Part shown: piece after piece, positions 5,447-6,554 of the stretch
Position numbering within the stretch: the stretch's first letter is position 1
Layout of the letters: every line of letters starts with the position of its first letter
NCBI GenBank assembly: GCA_947177715.1
Contig: CAMWVM010000097.1
Coordinates: 1-6,554 of the forward strand
Reading direction: 5' to 3'
DNA length: 6,554 nt
Origin: an uncultured Ruminococcus sp.
GTDB taxonomy: Bacteria > Bacillota > Clostridia > Oscillospirales > Ruminococcaceae
The notes under the pieces: model-generated
Told to the model about the DNA's origin: nothing
Database searches by the model: none
Seen by the model: the letters and a program-made list of their open reading frames with translations, nothing else
Program-made: the position numbers and the translations under genes

Positions 5447-6554
5447 ATGGCTAAAAAAATAATTGCAGGATTGCTTTCATTAGCAATGGTGGCAGCATTA
5501 GCTACACCCTTGAGCGAAGATGTCGGACAGATTTTTAAGATTCCATCATTTAAAGCAAGCGCAATGGATGTGGTCGACAGTATTAATCTTGACGATGACA
5601 GCAATGTTATTAAGTTCCAGACTGATATTTCAAAATCAAATCCAATTGTTGAACTTTCGGGCACCAGCTTTGCATATACAGGAAAGGCTATTTGTCCTTT
5701 TGTTAGTTTCAAAAGATCCTCTACCGCTGTAAGAGATTTAGTAGTAGGTACTGAAATCACCGTAAGTTACGAAAACAACATTAATCCGGGCACTGCCACT
5801 GTTGTAATCACAGGTATAAATAAATATAAAGGAACAGTTAAAAAGACTTTTAATATTTTGGCACCAAATGCTCCAGCGAATGTGACTGGCTTCCAAGCAG
5901 CTGCAACCAACGCAAGCGCAATTAAGCTTACATGGAACAAAGTCAGCGGAGCACAAGGATATATTGTATATAAATATGATAATGCAAAGAAAACATGGGT
6001 AAGAGTAGCTAAAACAACTACTACATCTAATACTTACACTGTTAACAACCTGAATGCTGGAACTGAATATAAGTTTGCTGTAAAGGCCTATATAACTGCA
6101 GGTAAGGAAATTGCAAGTGCAAGCTACCCTACAGTTATGGCAACTACTAATCCTGCAACAGTTTCAGGACTTAAAACAGCTTCAACTTCAGCAAATGCAA
6201 TCAAGCTTACATGGAACAAGGCTTCCGGAGCAAATGGATATATTGTTTACCGATATAACACATCTACAAAGAAATACGGAAGAATTGCAAAAATAACAAC
6301 CAACACATATACCGATAAGAGCCTTAATGCAGGCACATCTTACAAATATGCAGTCAGAGCATACAAGACAGTAGACAGCAAAGAACTTCTCAGCACGACT
6401 TATCCGCAATTAACGGCTTACACTAACCTTGCTACCATTTCAGGATTTAAAGCTGCATCTACCTCAGCAAGTGCAGTTAAACTTACATGGAATAAGGTAA
6501 GCGGAGCACAAGGATATATTGTATATAAATATGATAATGCAAAGAAAACATGGG
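5447..6554 (+). CDS. secreted FN3-repeat protein, 3' end cut by the window
   Basis: The frame is open from an ATG to the right edge (369 codons visible, no stop). AAAAGGAG ends 6 nt before the ATG. Residues 1-39 are a Sec signal region (MAKKIIAGLLSLAMVAALA; cleavage after ALA at 19 or ASA at 39). Residues 45-137 repeat the beta module of the upstream gene. Fibronectin type III domains follow at about 141-234, 236-327 and 329 onward, recognised by LTWNKxSGAxGYIVYxY, the LNAGTxYKxAVxAY turn and a period of 92-93 residues. FN3 arrays act as spacers or adhesive stalks in extracellular enzymes and surface proteins; any catalytic or anchoring part would lie off the edge. It is probably co-transcribed with the upstream gene, since the 42-nt gap has no terminator or clear promoter. 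Confidence 0.9.
   Translation, partial: MAKKIIAGLLSLAMVAALATPLSEDVGQIFKIPSFKASAMDVVDSINLDDDSNVIKFQTDISKSNPIVELSGTSFAYTGKAICPFVSFKRSSTAVRDLVVGTEITVSYENNINPGTATVVITGINKYKGTVKKTFNILAPNAPANVTGFQAAATNASAIKLTWNKVSGAQGYIVYKYDNAKKTWVRVAKTTTTSNTYTVNNLNAGTEYKFAVKAYITAGKEIASASYPTVMATTNPATVSGLKTASTSANAIKLTWNKASGANGYIVYRYNTSTKKYGRIAKITTNTYTDKSLNAGTSYKYAVRAYKTVDSKELLSTTYPQLTAYTNLATISGFKAASTSASAVKLTWNKVSGAQGYIVYKYDNAKKTW
5579..5857 (+). repeat. copy 2 of the duplicated N-terminal module
   Basis: This partner of 4688-4969 encodes residues 45-137 of the FN3 protein. The strings SNVIKFQTDISKSNPIVELS and TGINKYKGTV are unchanged in both proteins. Similarity stops abruptly after TF(E/N)I, which marks the module boundary: upstream copy goes to the CxxC mini-domain, this one to FN3 repeats. 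Confidence 0.85.
5867..6554 (+). repeat. tandem FN3-coding repeats with a 55-nt exact duplication
   Basis: Three FN3-coding units of about 276-279 nt begin near 5867, 6152 and 6431; the third is incomplete. Units 1 and 3 share an identical 55-nt run (5945-5999 and 6500-6554, 555 nt apart and in frame). The corresponding part of unit 2 is clearly diverged. The match runs to the last base of the window, so it may be longer. Confidence 0.9.

Overview
The window looks like chromosome of a low-GC Gram-positive anaerobe, most likely a Clostridia member of the Ruminococcus/Eubacterium type. The evidence is very AT-rich intergenic DNA, strong AGGAG-type ribosome sites, consensus sigma-A promoters, a CIRCE element in front of groES, an OmpR-family regulator, a NatA/NatB-like ABC exporter, and secreted proteins built from modules common in gut and rumen Firmicutes. 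The genus is inference; there is no rRNA or other decisive marker.

Left part (1-1581). groES lies on the minus strand and runs toward the left edge, where groEL would be expected but is not in the window. Its upstream side holds an extended -10 promoter, a perfect 9-9-9 CIRCE operator at the predicted start of transcription, and two more small hairpins in the leader. A 0.4 kb AT-rich gap separates it from a plus-strand OmpR/PhoB-type response regulator. That gene has its own promoter, with a possible autoregulatory site, and its own terminator. No histidine kinase is next to it, so it is an orphan regulator.

Middle part (1618-3814). A minus-strand operon encodes an ABC-2 exporter: the ATPase first, then the membrane protein, which starts with GTG inside the end of the ATPase gene. 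It has a TTGACA/TACAAT promoter and a strong terminator, so both ends of the unit are defined. The terminators of the regulator and the exporter face each other between 1549 and 1647.

Right part (3815-6554). A 0.4 kb non-coding region is dense in inverted and direct repeats. It also contains a perfect-consensus sigma-A promoter (TTGACA, 17 nt, TATAAT) pointing left, with no recognisable gene directly after it. Divergent from it is a small XRE-type repressor-like gene. Its last codons contain the promoter for two tandem secreted proteins. These two share a signal peptide and an almost identical ~94-residue beta-sandwich module, then differ completely: the first continues with a CxxC mini-domain and an unrecognised beta-rich domain, the second with a run of fibronectin type III repeats that is cut by the right edge. 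The likely theme is a regulator-linked exoprotein or adhesin locus that evolved by tandem duplication and exchange of C-terminal modules.

The most interesting points are the orphan consensus promoter and repeat-rich region at 3879-4140, the duplicated secreted pair, the A-B-A pattern of near-identical FN3 DNA, and the candidate direct-repeat site on the response-regulator promoter.
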